From Prosthecobacter vanneervenii (GTDB lineage: Bacteria > Verrucomicrobiota > Verrucomicrobiia > Verrucomicrobiales > Verrucomicrobiaceae): a stretch of DNA of 64,000 bases. The position numbers and the translations under genes were made by a program. Positions 1-8,651 of this stretch are shown piece by piece. The notes under the pieces were generated by a model. The model saw nothing but the letters and a program-made list of their open reading frames with translations. It did not search any database and was not told the DNA's origin. Location of the stretch: positions 486,677 to 550,676 of the forward strand of contig NZ_JACHIG010000003.1 in NCBI RefSeq assembly GCF_014203095.1, written 5' to 3'. Within the stretch, counting starts at the first letter, position 1. Each line of letters starts with the position of its first letter.

Positions 1-80
1 GCGCAGGCCACCTCACCGGTGTGGTGAAACCTGATTTCCGCGATGCCGTGGTGAAAGCGATTGCCAGTTTTGAAAACTAA
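1..80 (+). CDS. C-terminal end of a truncated protein, possibly alpha/beta hydrolase
   Basis: Only the last 25 codons lie in the window, read from base 3 to the TAA at 78-80. The tail reads AGHLTGVVKPDFRDAVVKAI and then five more residues. A Gly-His pair followed by an amphipathic final helix is how many alpha/beta hydrolases end, the His being the catalytic base. The next gene, 22 bp downstream on the same strand, is itself an alpha/beta hydrolase, so the two may form an operon. The family call rests on very little sequence and is a guess; the open frame and stop are clear. Confidence 0.45.
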   Translation, partial: AGHLTGVVKPDFRDAVVKAIASFEN

Positions 81-102
81 GTCTCAGCTAAACTCTCCTA
101 TT

Positions 103-1041
103 ATGAAACACCCGCTGCCCTTCCTCTGCGCCCTCCTTCTTTTCACCACATCAGCACTACAGGCCCAGGAGCCAGAGAGAATTCGTGATGTCATCTACAC
201 CAAGCACGATGGCGTGGCTCTGACGATGGATGTTTTCAAGCCAGCCAAGCCCAACGGCGCAGGGATCATCAAAATCATTAGCGGCGGGTGGAAGTCGAAT
301 CACAATGGCATCAGCGACGGCGGCTGGCCGAAGGCGGGCTACACCACGTTTGTGGTGGTGCACGGCACGCAGCCGAGGTTTCAGGTGGAAGAGATCGTGG
401 CGGACCTCAACCGTGCCGTGAGGTTTGTGCGTGCGCATGCGGCAGAATATGGTGTGGACCCGCAAAAGCTCGGCGTCACGGGCGGCAGCGCGGGCGGCCA
501 CCTGAGCCTGATGCTGGCCACGCGCGGCGGCGCGGGAGATCCTAAGGCGGTGGATCCCGTGGATCGTGAAAGCAGCGCCGTGAATGCCGTGGCATGTTTC
601 TACCCGCCCACCGATTATCTGAACTGGTTCGAACCCGGAGACAATGCCTTGGGCATCGGCAAACTGGCTGCTTATGCAGGCGCTTTCGGACCGAAGGCGG
701 CGACTGAGGAAGGCCGTGCGGCATTGGGCAAGGAGCTGTCCCCGATCTACTGGGTGCACAAAGGCCAGCCTCCCATCTTCATCGTGCATGGCGATGCCGA
801 CCCACAGGTGTCCATCACTCAATCGCAGCGCTTTCTAAAACGCTGCCATGAAGAAGGCGTGGTGTGCGAGCTCGTTATTCGCCTGGGTGCCGGGCACGGC
901 GGATGGCAGGAGATGCCTCAGGACACGGAGCGCATGACCGAGTGGTTTGATCTCCAGCTTCTCGGCAAACAACCGGCCAAAGCGTTCACGCTGAATGTGT
1001 CGTCACTGCCCAGCACGCCGGTGCAGAAGGTTAAAAAGTAG
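103..1041 (+). CDS. Secreted alpha/beta hydrolase (esterase/lipase-like)
   Basis: Predicted serine hydrolase of 312 aa that probably cleaves carboxyl esters outside the cytoplasm. The start at 103 is preferred over an upstream TTG because it opens directly with a Sec signal (MKHPLPFLCALLLFTTSALQ, cleavage near AQA/QE). The nucleophile elbow GGSAGG puts Ser at about residue 129. HGDADP near 229-234 supplies the acid and GAGHGG near 262-267 the His. The SAGG elbow and the HGDAD block resemble the BD-FAE/acetyl-esterase group that acts on acylated polysaccharides. The signal and triad are seen; the substrate is inferred from its secreted beta-helix and sialate esterase neighbours. Confidence 0.85.
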   Translation: MKHPLPFLCALLLFTTSALQAQEPERIRDVIYTKHDGVALTMDVFKPAKPNGAGIIKIISGGWKSNHNGISDGGWPKAGYTTFVVVHGTQPRFQVEEIVADLNRAVRFVRAHAAEYGVDPQKLGVTGGSAGGHLSLMLATRGGAGDPKAVDPVDRESSAVNAVACFYPPTDYLNWFEPGDNALGIGKLAAYAGAFGPKAATEEGRAALGKELSPIYWVHKGQPPIFIVHGDADPQVSITQSQRFLKRCHEEGVVCELVIRLGAGHGGWQEMPQDTERMTEWFDLQLLGKQPAKAFTLNVSSLPSTPVQKVKK

Positions 1042-1104
1042 GGAGGCCGAACCCTGCGTGTTTTCATTTGAAGTCCGTTTTACAGTCATTGTCCTGCTTG
1101 TCTC

Positions 1105-2718
1105 ATGAAGTCTCTTTTTTGCCTCCTGCTGCTGACCGCCGCTGTGTTTGCCGATGATTCGGCCAAAATCGCCGCTCTTCTTTCCAAAGGCGGTGTGGTG
1201 ACAATTCCGGCAGGAGACTACCATCTCGATGGCGACAAGCCGCTGGTGCTTGGCTCGAACACGACGGTGCTTGCCCATGGGGCGCGATTCATCCTGCCGG
1301 AGACGCTGCCGGACAAGGCGCGTGTGGTTGTCTTTGCCGGGCAGGACATCGCGCATTTCAGCTGGCATGGTGGGGAGTTTGTGGGGCATGTGTTTGACCC
1401 GGCGCAGAAGGAGAATCTCTGGGAGCCCAATGCAAACACGAAGGGCATTGAGATCACGACGACCAAACAAGGCGGTACGCATGACATCCTGTTTCGCGAA
1501 GTGAAGGCCAACGGGATGGCGGGAGCCGTGATCGGGGTGCATGGGCTGGTGGGTAAAAGCAGCGAGAGCGAGGTGAAGGCCTATGCCGAGCGTGTGGCGG
1601 TGGAAAGCTGCACGCTGCTGCGCAGCGGGAAGTTCATGTGGGACTACGGCTACCTGTGGCAGATCATGACCTTCCCCGAAGCTTATGAGCCTTGGGAGGT
1701 GGAGCGTGCCAGAAAGTACTTCCGCACGGACCTGACTCGGGATGCCACTTTCAGCGGGGACTTGGTGAAGTTTGACAACAGCACACGCCCGCTCGCCGTA
1801 AGCGAAACGGATGATCCCAAAGAAGCGCTCACCTTCATGGGTACAAGCCTGCCGAAAAATATCGTGCGTGGCAGGCAGTATTTTGTGGTCGAATCCACCC
1901 CACAACACATCAAGATCGCCGACCAGCCGAAAGGCAGGGCGATTCGTTTTGACAATGATGGCAGTGGCGTGCTGGCATTCAATCTCAGCGGCACCTACCT
2001 GGGAGCTTATGCCCCGACGGGCAGCGGCCCGGGCAAGGGGGCATTTGACATCGTGGGCGCGCTGGATGTCCGCGTCACAGGCTGCCAGCTCAGCGCCCTG
2101 GGAGACACGATGCACATTCAGCGCTGCAGGAATGTCATTTTCTCAAGCAACCACATTCTTGGCAGCCGCATGGGGGCCTTCTTTCTGGCGGAGTATTGCC
2201 AGAACGCCACCATCACCGGAAACCTGGTGGATGGCACCAACGGCTCGCGCGTGATCAGCGTGGAAAAAAGCTGCACGGATGTGACGATGACTGGAAACAC
2301 CTTCCGCAATGGCGGGCGCGGGGCGTGGATCAACCAGCCGGTGAACTTTATCATGACAGGGAATGTGTTCGTGAACAACACCACGAAAAATGAGCCTGAC
2401 ATGCGGCGGGGACGCATCGCCTACCGCACGGCCAAGCCGGGCGAGTTTCCGGAGCTGTACTTCACGATCTATGAGCCGGGTGCCAGCTACGGCCCGGTGA
2501 TTGTGAAGGACAACATCTTCATCCTCGGCGATTCCGCGCCTGACGAAGCCGTCACCTTCGCCCCCAACGGCCACGACCTGCAGTTCAGCGGCAACACTTT
2601 CCAAAACAAGGCCGCGACCATCGTGGTGGATCCGAGCTGCAAGAACACGCTGATCGACCACAACCAAGGAGCGAAGACGGTGAATAATCCGGTGGATTTT
2701 AATCACGGCCGCCGCTGA
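1105..2718 (+). CDS. Secreted right-handed parallel beta-helix protein
   Basis: A 537-aa protein with a short Sec signal (MKSLFCLLLLTAAVFA). Just after it, the GGVVTIPAGDYHLDG stretch is the usual first-coil motif of pectate-lyase/GH28-type beta-helices. Residues about 310-470 contain repeated beta-helix coils with Asn and Gly turns, such as NVIFSSNHILGSRMGA, ATITGNLVDGTNGSRV and VTMTGNTFRNGGRGA. This is the NosD/right-handed beta-helix repeat pattern, typical of polysaccharide lyases or glycosidases. No catalytic residues could be assigned, so the enzyme class is open. It lies 63 bp downstream of the esterase on the same strand and may be co-transcribed for polysaccharide breakdown. Confidence 0.8.
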   Translation: MKSLFCLLLLTAAVFADDSAKIAALLSKGGVVTIPAGDYHLDGDKPLVLGSNTTVLAHGARFILPETLPDKARVVVFAGQDIAHFSWHGGEFVGHVFDPAQKENLWEPNANTKGIEITTTKQGGTHDILFREVKANGMAGAVIGVHGLVGKSSESEVKAYAERVAVESCTLLRSGKFMWDYGYLWQIMTFPEAYEPWEVERARKYFRTDLTRDATFSGDLVKFDNSTRPLAVSETDDPKEALTFMGTSLPKNIVRGRQYFVVESTPQHIKIADQPKGRAIRFDNDGSGVLAFNLSGTYLGAYAPTGSGPGKGAFDIVGALDVRVTGCQLSALGDTMHIQRCRNVIFSSNHILGSRMGAFFLAEYCQNATITGNLVDGTNGSRVISVEKSCTDVTMTGNTFRNGGRGAWINQPVNFIMTGNVFVNNTTKNEPDMRRGRIAYRTAKPGEFPELYFTIYEPGASYGPVIVKDNIFILGDSAPDEAVTFAPNGHDLQFSGNTFQNKAATIVVDPSCKNTLIDHNQGAKTVNNPVDFNHGRR

Positions 2719-2792
2719 TAGAGCCAGCATAGCCGATGAGCTGAATGCAAATCTGCTCGTAACAGCCGAATGACCTGTGCTATAGGCTGGCC

Positions 2793-3470
2793 ATGGCTCT
2801 TACCCGCATTTACCTGATCCGCCACGGCGCCACCATCCTGACTGCTGAAGACCGATTTGCCGGTGCCACGAATGTGCCGCTATCTGAGGAAGGCCGCAAC
2901 CAGGCTGCACGCCTGGCACAGCGGCTCAAAGGCCTGCCAGTGACAGCGGTGTATGCCTCGCCACTGGACCGCACCATGGAGACAGCTCGCATTCTGGCTG
3001 CGGCGCACCAGCTGGAGGTGCATCCAAGAGAGGGCTTGAAAGAAATCTCCCATGGCCACTGGGAGCAGCTGACGCGCGCGGAGGTGGAACAGAAGTTTCC
3101 CAGCGAAGCAGCGGCCTGGGATGAGGATCCTTTCACCTTTGCGCCAGAGGGCGGGGAGAGCGGTCTGGCTGTCACCGCACGTGCCCTGCCCGCGCTGATG
3201 GAGATCGTGCGGCAGCATGAGGGGGAATCGATCATCGTCGTCTCCCACAAGGCAACGATCCGCCTGTTGCTTAGCTCGCTGCTCGGATTCGATCCACGCC
3301 GCTACCGCGACAATCTGGATCAGAACCCGGCCGCGCTGAACGTGGTGGATTTCAAGGACCCGGTGCGCGCACGTCTGATGCTTTTCAACGACACCTCTCA
3401 CTACTCCGAGGATACGCTGATCAAGCCGGACACGCCGAAGGCCTGCCTGTCCAGCTGGTGGGCAAAATAA
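2793..3470 (+). CDS. Histidine phosphatase family protein (phosphoglycerate mutase-like)
   Basis: A cytosolic protein of 225 aa in the branch-1 histidine phosphatase superfamily. The RHG signature is at residues 10-12 (LIRHGAT), where His11 is the phospho-acceptor. Glu84 in LKEISHG and His152 in VVSHKATIR complete the active site. Length fits the cofactor-dependent phosphoglycerate mutase, CobC and PhoE group. The order RHG...YASPLDRTMETA...E...H suits a broad phosphatase rather than glycolytic GpmA, which is usually longer. Substrate unknown. It starts 74 bp after the beta-helix gene and converges on the sialate esterase with only 9 bp between stop codons. Confidence 0.88.
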   Translation: MALTRIYLIRHGATILTAEDRFAGATNVPLSEEGRNQAARLAQRLKGLPVTAVYASPLDRTMETARILAAAHQLEVHPREGLKEISHGHWEQLTRAEVEQKFPSEAAAWDEDPFTFAPEGGESGLAVTARALPALMEIVRQHEGESIIVVSHKATIRLLLSSLLGFDPRRYRDNLDQNPAALNVVDFKDPVRARLMLFNDTSHYSEDTLIKPDTPKACLSSWWAK

Positions 3471-3479
3471 GCAGCGCTG

Positions 3480-5216
3480 TTACTTCTTGGGAGCGGTGGC
3501 TTTATATTTCGTCAGCATCTCCTGCACTTTTTTGCGTAGCTCGACGGCCTCCGGGCTTTTGCGATCCATGCCCTGGAGCTTGGCGTTCAACGTCTTGATT
3601 TCGGTGGCGAGAGCACGGCGGTCGTCCACCGCAGGTGCTGCGGCAGCGACCTCCACATCATTCCAATCATCGGTGCGGAAAATGGAAGCGGGTAGGCCGT
3701 CGCTATTCACCAGATTGGCCCCTTCGGGGTTGGCCGCCCAGGCGTAGCGCACGGCCACGGGCTGCTTTACTTCCGCGCTGCTGACTATGACGCTGTCTTT
3801 GCCATCAATTTTTGCATCCGCCCATTTCCAGGCGTGGTCTGCACCGGCGATTTCAAAGCGCTTCAAGGCAGCTCCATCGCGCGCTTTCAGCCCGGAGCCG
3901 GCTTGATCAAAGATCACGCGCACAGCGCCCCCTTCCACCTGGCTCGATTTAAACAAGGGGCCGCTGTAGATGATGTCGCGGCCGTAGTCCTTGGCCAGAG
4001 CCCAGCGGGCGAGGCGCTCGCCGGGTGTCTTTTTGTCCTTGGGATGGATGTCATTGGCCTCTCCTACTTCATTGATGATGGCCATGCCGGTCTTGGGAGT
4101 TGAAGTCAAAATGTGGCGCATGCGATCCTGCAGCAGTGCCCATGGGTCTGGCGTGCCGGCTTCAGTGGAGGGTGCATGGAAATTGGCCAGCTGCACGAAG
4201 TAGAAGGAGAATTCATCCGCCCAGCGCTGGCGCCAGTCGCGGATCATCAGCGGCAGGGTCTGGTCATAAGGCACGGCGCCGGGCTTGGCATTGGCTTCTC
4301 CTTGATACCAGATGGCACCACGCATGGTGTAGCCGGCAAAGGGATTGATCATGGCATTGAAGAGCACGCCGGGCTTTCCCTCTGTCTCCAGCGGCGGCTT
4401 GGGCGCGGCGGGTCGCTTGGGAAGACGCTTGCGGTCCGCAGCGGGCTTGCCCTTGGCCGCAGCCATGGTTTCCTGCCATTTTTTAAGACTGGCCTCATAA
4501 GCAGCCTGAGCTTTGGCGGCGTCATAGCTGGCGGCTTCTGCCAGCAGCTTGTCCACCATTTCCTTGGTGCCGGGCAGTGTGTTCAGTGCTTCACGGCTGG
4601 TGAAGGTTTCCACCGGCTTGCCGCCCCAGGCGGTCTTGAGCACGCCCACAGGCACGCCAAGCTCCTGATGCAGCTTGAGAGCAAAGAAAAACGCCACTGC
4701 CGAGTAGCCGGGCACCGTCTGCGGGCTGCTCTGCGACCATGTACCTGCGATGTCTTCCTGCGGCTCGGCAGCGGTGACCAGAGGCGCATTGAACATCCGC
4801 AGGCCGGGATAGTCGGCTTTGGAAATCAGCTCCGCATAGGCCGGCACACGGTCCATGGTGAAATACATGTTTGACTGTCCCGAGGCGAGCCAGACCTCGC
4901 CCACGAGCACGTCATTGATCATGACGCTGTCAGAGCCGGATTTCACGGACAGAGTCGCTCCTTTGGCGTCTGCAGCACCTGTTTCAATGCTGGTGCGCCA
5001 GCGGCCTTTTTTGTCTGCCTTTGCAGAGGCGGTCTTGCCTTTAAACTCAAGTGTGACTTCGGCCTGCGGGCTCGCTTTGCCCCAGACGGCGGCCGCACGC
5101 TCGCGCTGCAGCACCATGTGGTCGCTAAAAAAATGAGGCAGCGAGAGCTCGGCCAGCAGGCTGGCTGGCAGACCGAGGCAGAAGGTGGCGACAAGGAAGC
5201 GCGGAAGCATTTTCAT
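3480..5216 (-). CDS. Secreted sialate O-acetylesterase
   Basis: A 578-aa enzyme of the SIAE/SGNH esterase family, predicted to remove O-acetyl groups from sialic acid or other sugars in glycans. The start at 5216 begins a Sec signal (MKMLPRFLVATFCLGLPASL); the open frame extends upstream but would overlap the divergent thioesterase. Family features in order are LPHFFSDHMVLQRE near 26-40, the nucleophile block GEVWLASGQSNM near 106-117 (Ser115), GAIWYQGEANA, and an Asp-x-x-His-type NDIHPKDKKTPGERLARWAL block. A Lys/Ala/Pro-rich insertion (about 230-290) and a charged C-terminal helix are additional. The gene diverges from the thioesterase. Confidence 0.92.
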   Translation of the reverse strand: MKMLPRFLVATFCLGLPASLLAELSLPHFFSDHMVLQRERAAAVWGKASPQAEVTLEFKGKTASAKADKKGRWRTSIETGAADAKGATLSVKSGSDSVMINDVLVGEVWLASGQSNMYFTMDRVPAYAELISKADYPGLRMFNAPLVTAAEPQEDIAGTWSQSSPQTVPGYSAVAFFFALKLHQELGVPVGVLKTAWGGKPVETFTSREALNTLPGTKEMVDKLLAEAASYDAAKAQAAYEASLKKWQETMAAAKGKPAADRKRLPKRPAAPKPPLETEGKPGVLFNAMINPFAGYTMRGAIWYQGEANAKPGAVPYDQTLPLMIRDWRQRWADEFSFYFVQLANFHAPSTEAGTPDPWALLQDRMRHILTSTPKTGMAIINEVGEANDIHPKDKKTPGERLARWALAKDYGRDIIYSGPLFKSSQVEGGAVRVIFDQAGSGLKARDGAALKRFEIAGADHAWKWADAKIDGKDSVIVSSAEVKQPVAVRYAWAANPEGANLVNSDGLPASIFRTDDWNDVEVAAAAPAVDDRRALATEIKTLNAKLQGMDRKSPEAVELRKKVQEMLTKYKATAPKK

Positions 5217-5306
5217 GGTGACTGTGCGGGTGAAAACGCGGGGAATGCCGCTGCCTATCGCGAAGATCGTTGCGAATTGGCGGAGCATCCCGAAAGTCCT
5301 GCACCG

Positions 5307-5750
5307 ATGAACGACGACCTCCTGCGCGATACCGAACGCTTTCTGCATGAGCAGATGCCGCTCACCCAGGCGATGGGGGTGCGGCTGGAAAGCTACGACG
5401 GCAAGCAGCTCATCGTGACAGCGCCGCTGGAGCCCAATCACAACCATCTTGGCACCGCCTTTGGCGGCAGCCTCAGCGCACTGACCACTCTGGCCGGATA
5501 CGCCATGCTCTGGCTGCAACTGGGGGATAGACAAGCGCACATCGTTGTGCGCGAGAGCAGCATCCGCTATAAGCACCCCGTGCGCGGGATTTTACGTGCT
5601 GTTTGCCAGAGTCCTGATGAAGTTGAGATGGCTGCCTTCAAGACCACTTTTAAAGATACTGGCAAAGCACACCTGAGACTCCGAGTGCAGGTCATTCACG
5701 AAGGCAGGGCCTGCGTGTTTTATGAGGGTGACTTCGTGGCGCTTCGTTGA
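5307..5750 (+). CDS. YiiD C-terminal-type hotdog thioesterase
   Basis: A 147-aa protein matching the stand-alone thioesterase domain found at the C-terminus of E. coli YiiD. The start at 5307 gives MNDDLLRDTERFLHEQMPLT. The central GTAFGGSLSALTTLAGYAML is the hotdog helix with the FGGS motif, preceded by TAPLEPNHNHLG, which corresponds to the family's substrate-loop Asn/His pattern. The closing strands are IRYKHPV and HLRLRVQVIHEGRACVFYEGDF. It probably hydrolyses an acyl-CoA or acyl-ACP thioester in the cytosol, substrate unknown. It is divergent from the sialate esterase (90 bp between starts) and converges on the OmpA gene with 11 bp between stops. Confidence 0.85.
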   Translation: MNDDLLRDTERFLHEQMPLTQAMGVRLESYDGKQLIVTAPLEPNHNHLGTAFGGSLSALTTLAGYAMLWLQLGDRQAHIVVRESSIRYKHPVRGILRAVCQSPDEVEMAAFKTTFKDTGKAHLRLRVQVIHEGRACVFYEGDFVALR

Positions 5751-5761
5751 GAGGAGACTGC

Positions 5762-6802
5762 TTACCTGGCCTTGGCATCGCCCATGTCCACCAGTTCAAC
5801 ACGACGGTTTTTTGCCCTGCCTTCCTCAGTGGCATTTGCAGCCACAGGCGAAGCGAAAGAAACTCCCACCGGAAACAGCCGCTCTTTGGAAATCCCCCTG
5901 CCTGCCAGGTTTGCCACCACTGAATCAGCACGGCGCTGAGACAGACTGCGATTGTATTCAAAGCTGCCCTGCGTGTCTGTATGCCCCACCACAAGGACGC
6001 GCAGGCCAGGCTTGTTTTGAAGAAGCTTTGAGATCTCAACCAGAGTAGGCTCCGAGTCCGGACGGATGGATGCCTTGTCTGTGTCAAAGAGGATGCCGTA
6101 AAGGGCCACCTTGCCGTTCAGTGCGATCTGCCCCTCCATCTCCTCGGCTTTTACGAGCACCATCTTCTGCTCCATTGGCTTCACCTCGCAGATGTCCACA
6201 CGCACCACTGTGCTTTTTTCAGGAGCTTTCAGACTGGCGGCGGTCCATGCTGCCTCGAAGGCCCACACGGAGCAAAAAACATCTCCTTCAGATCGGGCCA
6301 GGCGGGCGGCAAGATAATTTGACTTGGTTTTGTCCACTCCCTGCATGGCCATGAACTGAGGGTGCTCCCTGTCTGTATTTGACGAAGTCATGCCATAAAC
6401 TTCCATGGCCAGGTTGTCCCCCTTGTTTTTTTCGATCTCCTCGCCAGTTCCGCGAAAGAGAATCTCGAAGCCTTTTTCCTTCAGTTCATTTTCATACTGA
6501 CGAGCACCTTCCAGAGTGCCGATACCAGAGGGTAGATTGTAGTACAGCGTGGTCTTGCGACCCTCGGCATCCACCTTTTTGAAGGGCTTCATCTTTCCTT
6601 CTCCGTAATCAAAAACAATGCACTCCAGAGCAAGCCTCAGCGCGTCGTAGTTCTTCTGCTCATACCAGAGCATGGTCGAGCCGTCGTAGCGCTTAAGCAG
6701 CGGGTGATCCTTCCCGCCTTTTACATCCGCAGCCGAGGAAGAGCGAGCAGACAGGACACAGACAAGCATGACGGCGAGCAAGGCAGGCTTCATAATGTTC
6801 AT
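5762..6802 (-). CDS. OmpA-family peptidoglycan-binding outer-membrane protein
   Basis: A 346-aa protein: Sec signal (MNIMKPALLAVMLVCVLSAR, cleaved near SSAAD), a domain of unknown fold (about 30-230), then a C-terminal OmpA domain (about 240-340). The OmpA part shows LYGILFDTDKASIRPDS, VVGHTDTQGSFEYNRSLSQR and the terminal AKNRRVEL strand. The Asp and Arg that hold meso-diaminopimelate are in the TDTQG...LSQRRA region. The N-terminal part resembles OmpA-C-linked DUF4892-like modules, but I am not certain. It probably anchors the outer membrane to peptidoglycan. Met at 6793 is an alternative start. It faces a divergent gene whose start is 128 bp away. Confidence 0.88.
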   Translation of the reverse strand: MNIMKPALLAVMLVCVLSARSSSAADVKGGKDHPLLKRYDGSTMLWYEQKNYDALRLALECIVFDYGEGKMKPFKKVDAEGRKTTLYYNLPSGIGTLEGARQYENELKEKGFEILFRGTGEEIEKNKGDNLAMEVYGMTSSNTDREHPQFMAMQGVDKTKSNYLAARLARSEGDVFCSVWAFEAAWTAASLKAPEKSTVVRVDICEVKPMEQKMVLVKAEEMEGQIALNGKVALYGILFDTDKASIRPDSEPTLVEISKLLQNKPGLRVLVVGHTDTQGSFEYNRSLSQRRADSVVANLAGRGISKERLFPVGVSFASPVAANATEEGRAKNRRVELVDMGDAKAR

Positions 6803-6929
6803 GAGATCGAAAATGGCCTCTTCATCCGGCAGTGCAAGCAAAGTCAGAAATCTCAACGAACTCTTTATCTGGCCTCCAGCCGCCGAGCATGTTTGCAAGA
6901 ACTCCACGCGCAGTCCGTTGACTCGCTCC

Positions 6930-7802
6930 ATGATACGCACGACATTTCTCTCCCTGGTTCTCGGCACGGCCTCGCTGGCCATTGCCGCAGAGCCTCTCCC
7001 TGAAAGTGCCAAAGTCGGCCAGTTCTATGCCGGCTGCCAGGCTTACACCTTCAAGTCTTTTGACCTGATGACGGCGCTGGAAAAGATCGCCGCCTGCGGT
7101 GGCAAGACGGTGGAGTTTTTCCCTGGCCATCTGGTGAACAAAGCCGATCCGAAGTCCAAGTTTGACCATAACACGACCGCTGAGGAACGCGCTCCGGTGA
7201 AGGCCAAGCTCAAGGAGCTGGGACTCACCCCCGTGGGCTACGGCGTGGTGCGCCTGGCCAACAATGAGGCTGAGTGCCGCAAGATCTTTGACTTCTGCAA
7301 GGACATGGGAGTCGGAATCGTGGTCAGCGAGCCAGCGGAAGATGCCTTCGATCTCATCGAGAAACTGGTGAAGGAATACGACATCAAGATGGCGATCCAC
7401 AACCATCCGAAAAAGCCGCTGGACCGCAGCTACCGCTACTGGGACCCCGAGTATGTGCTCAGCCTGGTGAAGGACCGCGATCCTCGCATGGGCTCCTGCG
7501 CCGACATCGGCCACTGGGTGCGCTCCGGCGTGAAGCCCACCGATGCCATCCGGATCCTCAAAGGCCGCATCTTTGACAGCCATGTGAAGGATCTGGAAGC
7601 CTTTGGCGTGCGCGAGGCCAAGGACATGATCTGGGGCACCGGCAAGTCTGACATCCCCGCCGTGCTGAACCTCTTTGCCGAACAGGGCTTTTACGGACCG
7701 CTGGATGCCGAGTGGGAAAAGGACTGGGAAACCAGCCAGCCTGACGTGACCAAGTGCCTGGAGTTTGTGAAAAATTTCAAGCCGACCACGGCCGCCAAGT
7801 AA
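6930..7802 (+). CDS. Secreted sugar phosphate isomerase/epimerase-like TIM barrel
   Basis: A 290-aa xylose-isomerase-like (AP-endonuclease 2) TIM-barrel protein. The start at 6930 opens a signal peptide (MIRTTFLSLVLGTASLAIAA); upstream in-frame Met codons overlap the divergent OmpA gene. Likely metal ligands lie in GKTVEFFPG (Glu), MAIHNHPKK (His), CADIGHWVRSG (Asp/His), FDSHVKDLE (His) and GPLDAEWEKDW (Glu). Planctomycete and verrucomicrobial genomes carry many exported members, often next to DUF1080 or GFO/IDH genes and thought to act on keto-sugars. A convincing terminator follows. The exact reaction is unknown. Confidence 0.85.
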   Translation: MIRTTFLSLVLGTASLAIAAEPLPESAKVGQFYAGCQAYTFKSFDLMTALEKIAACGGKTVEFFPGHLVNKADPKSKFDHNTTAEERAPVKAKLKELGLTPVGYGVVRLANNEAECRKIFDFCKDMGVGIVVSEPAEDAFDLIEKLVKEYDIKMAIHNHPKKPLDRSYRYWDPEYVLSLVKDRDPRMGSCADIGHWVRSGVKPTDAIRILKGRIFDSHVKDLEAFGVREAKDMIWGTGKSDIPAVLNLFAEQGFYGPLDAEWEKDWETSQPDVTKCLEFVKNFKPTTAAK

Positions 7803-7829
7803 TCCGAATTCAGAAATCAAAATCGCTGC

Positions 7830-7866
7830 GCCGGAGGATCACGCATCCTTCGGCGTTTTTCTTTTG
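7830..7866 (+). terminator. Rho-independent terminator of the 6930-7802 gene
   Basis: An 11-bp stem (7830-7840 CGCCGGAGGAT with 7846-7856 ATCCTTCGGCG, one G-U pair) closes a 5-nt loop and is followed by TTTTTCTTTT. It starts 27 bases after the stop codon of the isomerase. It abuts the 3' end of the convergent leftward gene (stop at 7869), which has no T-tract in its own direction. Confidence 0.88.
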
Positions 7867-7868
7867 GG

Positions 7869-8555
7869 TCACGGGTTCGAGGCTTTCACCTCATCGACCC
7901 AGAGCTTTCTGCCCTGGCCCACGAGGTAAACGAGACGTGACTTCGCCACATCAAACACTGTCCCTTTTGCCTCAAGCTTCTGCGAGTCGTTTACCGTCAC
8001 GGTCACATTGTTGCCTCTGAGAGCGACATCCAGCTTGATCCATTCGCCGGGCTTGGCCTGCAGCGGTGCGGTAGCCAGACGCTCGGTGCGGTAGTAAGCC
8101 GGATCAGCCAGCTGCTCAGGCGTGGGCGGTGGTACTTTTTTGCCTTCCTTGGCCAGTGCGGCACGCAGCTTTCCGTGCTCGATGTGCGACTGCGGCGAGC
8201 CGCGGTCCTGCGCGATGGCGAGCGTATTGCCATAGATGGAAACCCGCAGCAGATGCGCGGAGCCGCCAAAAGCGGATTCACCGTCCACGAGGATCAGGCA
8301 GTTGCCTTTTTCATCCAGCTTCACCTTGCAGTTCAGGTCCAGATCGCGGCCAGAGAGCGGCGCAAATGCCGCCGGGCCATGGTCATCATCCTTGGCACAG
8401 ACGCCTTGCAGCACGCCTTCCCGCACCGTCCATGAATTGGCTCGACCGCCAGTGGTCCAGCCTTTGGGCAGTGCGGCGGCGGAGAAATCTTCATGAAGAA
8501 GTTCACCGGCAATGACGGAGGAGCAAAACAACAGAGGGAGCAGAAGAAGGCGCAT
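7869..8555 (-). CDS. Secreted DUF1080-like concanavalin-fold protein
   Basis: A 228-aa protein with a Sec signal (MRLLLLPLLFCSSVIAG). The mature part begins ELLHEDFSAAALPKGWTTGG and continues NSWTVREGVLQGV, the pattern of LamG/3-keto-disaccharide-hydrolase-like (DUF1080-related) jelly-roll domains: 'F...W...W.v.dGvl.g'. Later strands include GEWIKLDVALRGNNVTVTVND, again typical of this fold. It is shorter and more divergent than the clear DUF1080 protein at 14009, so it may bind rather than cut carbohydrate. It shares a 96-bp divergent start region with the 8652 gene and converges on the terminator at 7830. Confidence 0.65.
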   Translation of the reverse strand: MRLLLLPLLFCSSVIAGELLHEDFSAAALPKGWTTGGRANSWTVREGVLQGVCAKDDDHGPAAFAPLSGRDLDLNCKVKLDEKGNCLILVDGESAFGGSAHLLRVSIYGNTLAIAQDRGSPQSHIEHGKLRAALAKEGKKVPPPTPEQLADPAYYRTERLATAPLQAKPGEWIKLDVALRGNNVTVTVNDSQKLEAKGTVFDVAKSRLVYLVGQGRKLWVDEVKASNP

Positions 8556-8651
8556 TCATTTGAAACGATGGATTCACCGTGCCTTTTGCGCCTGTCTTGT
8601 GAATCGCTTCACTGCTTCGCTTCCAGCATTGACCGGGCTCCGTCCTCCATC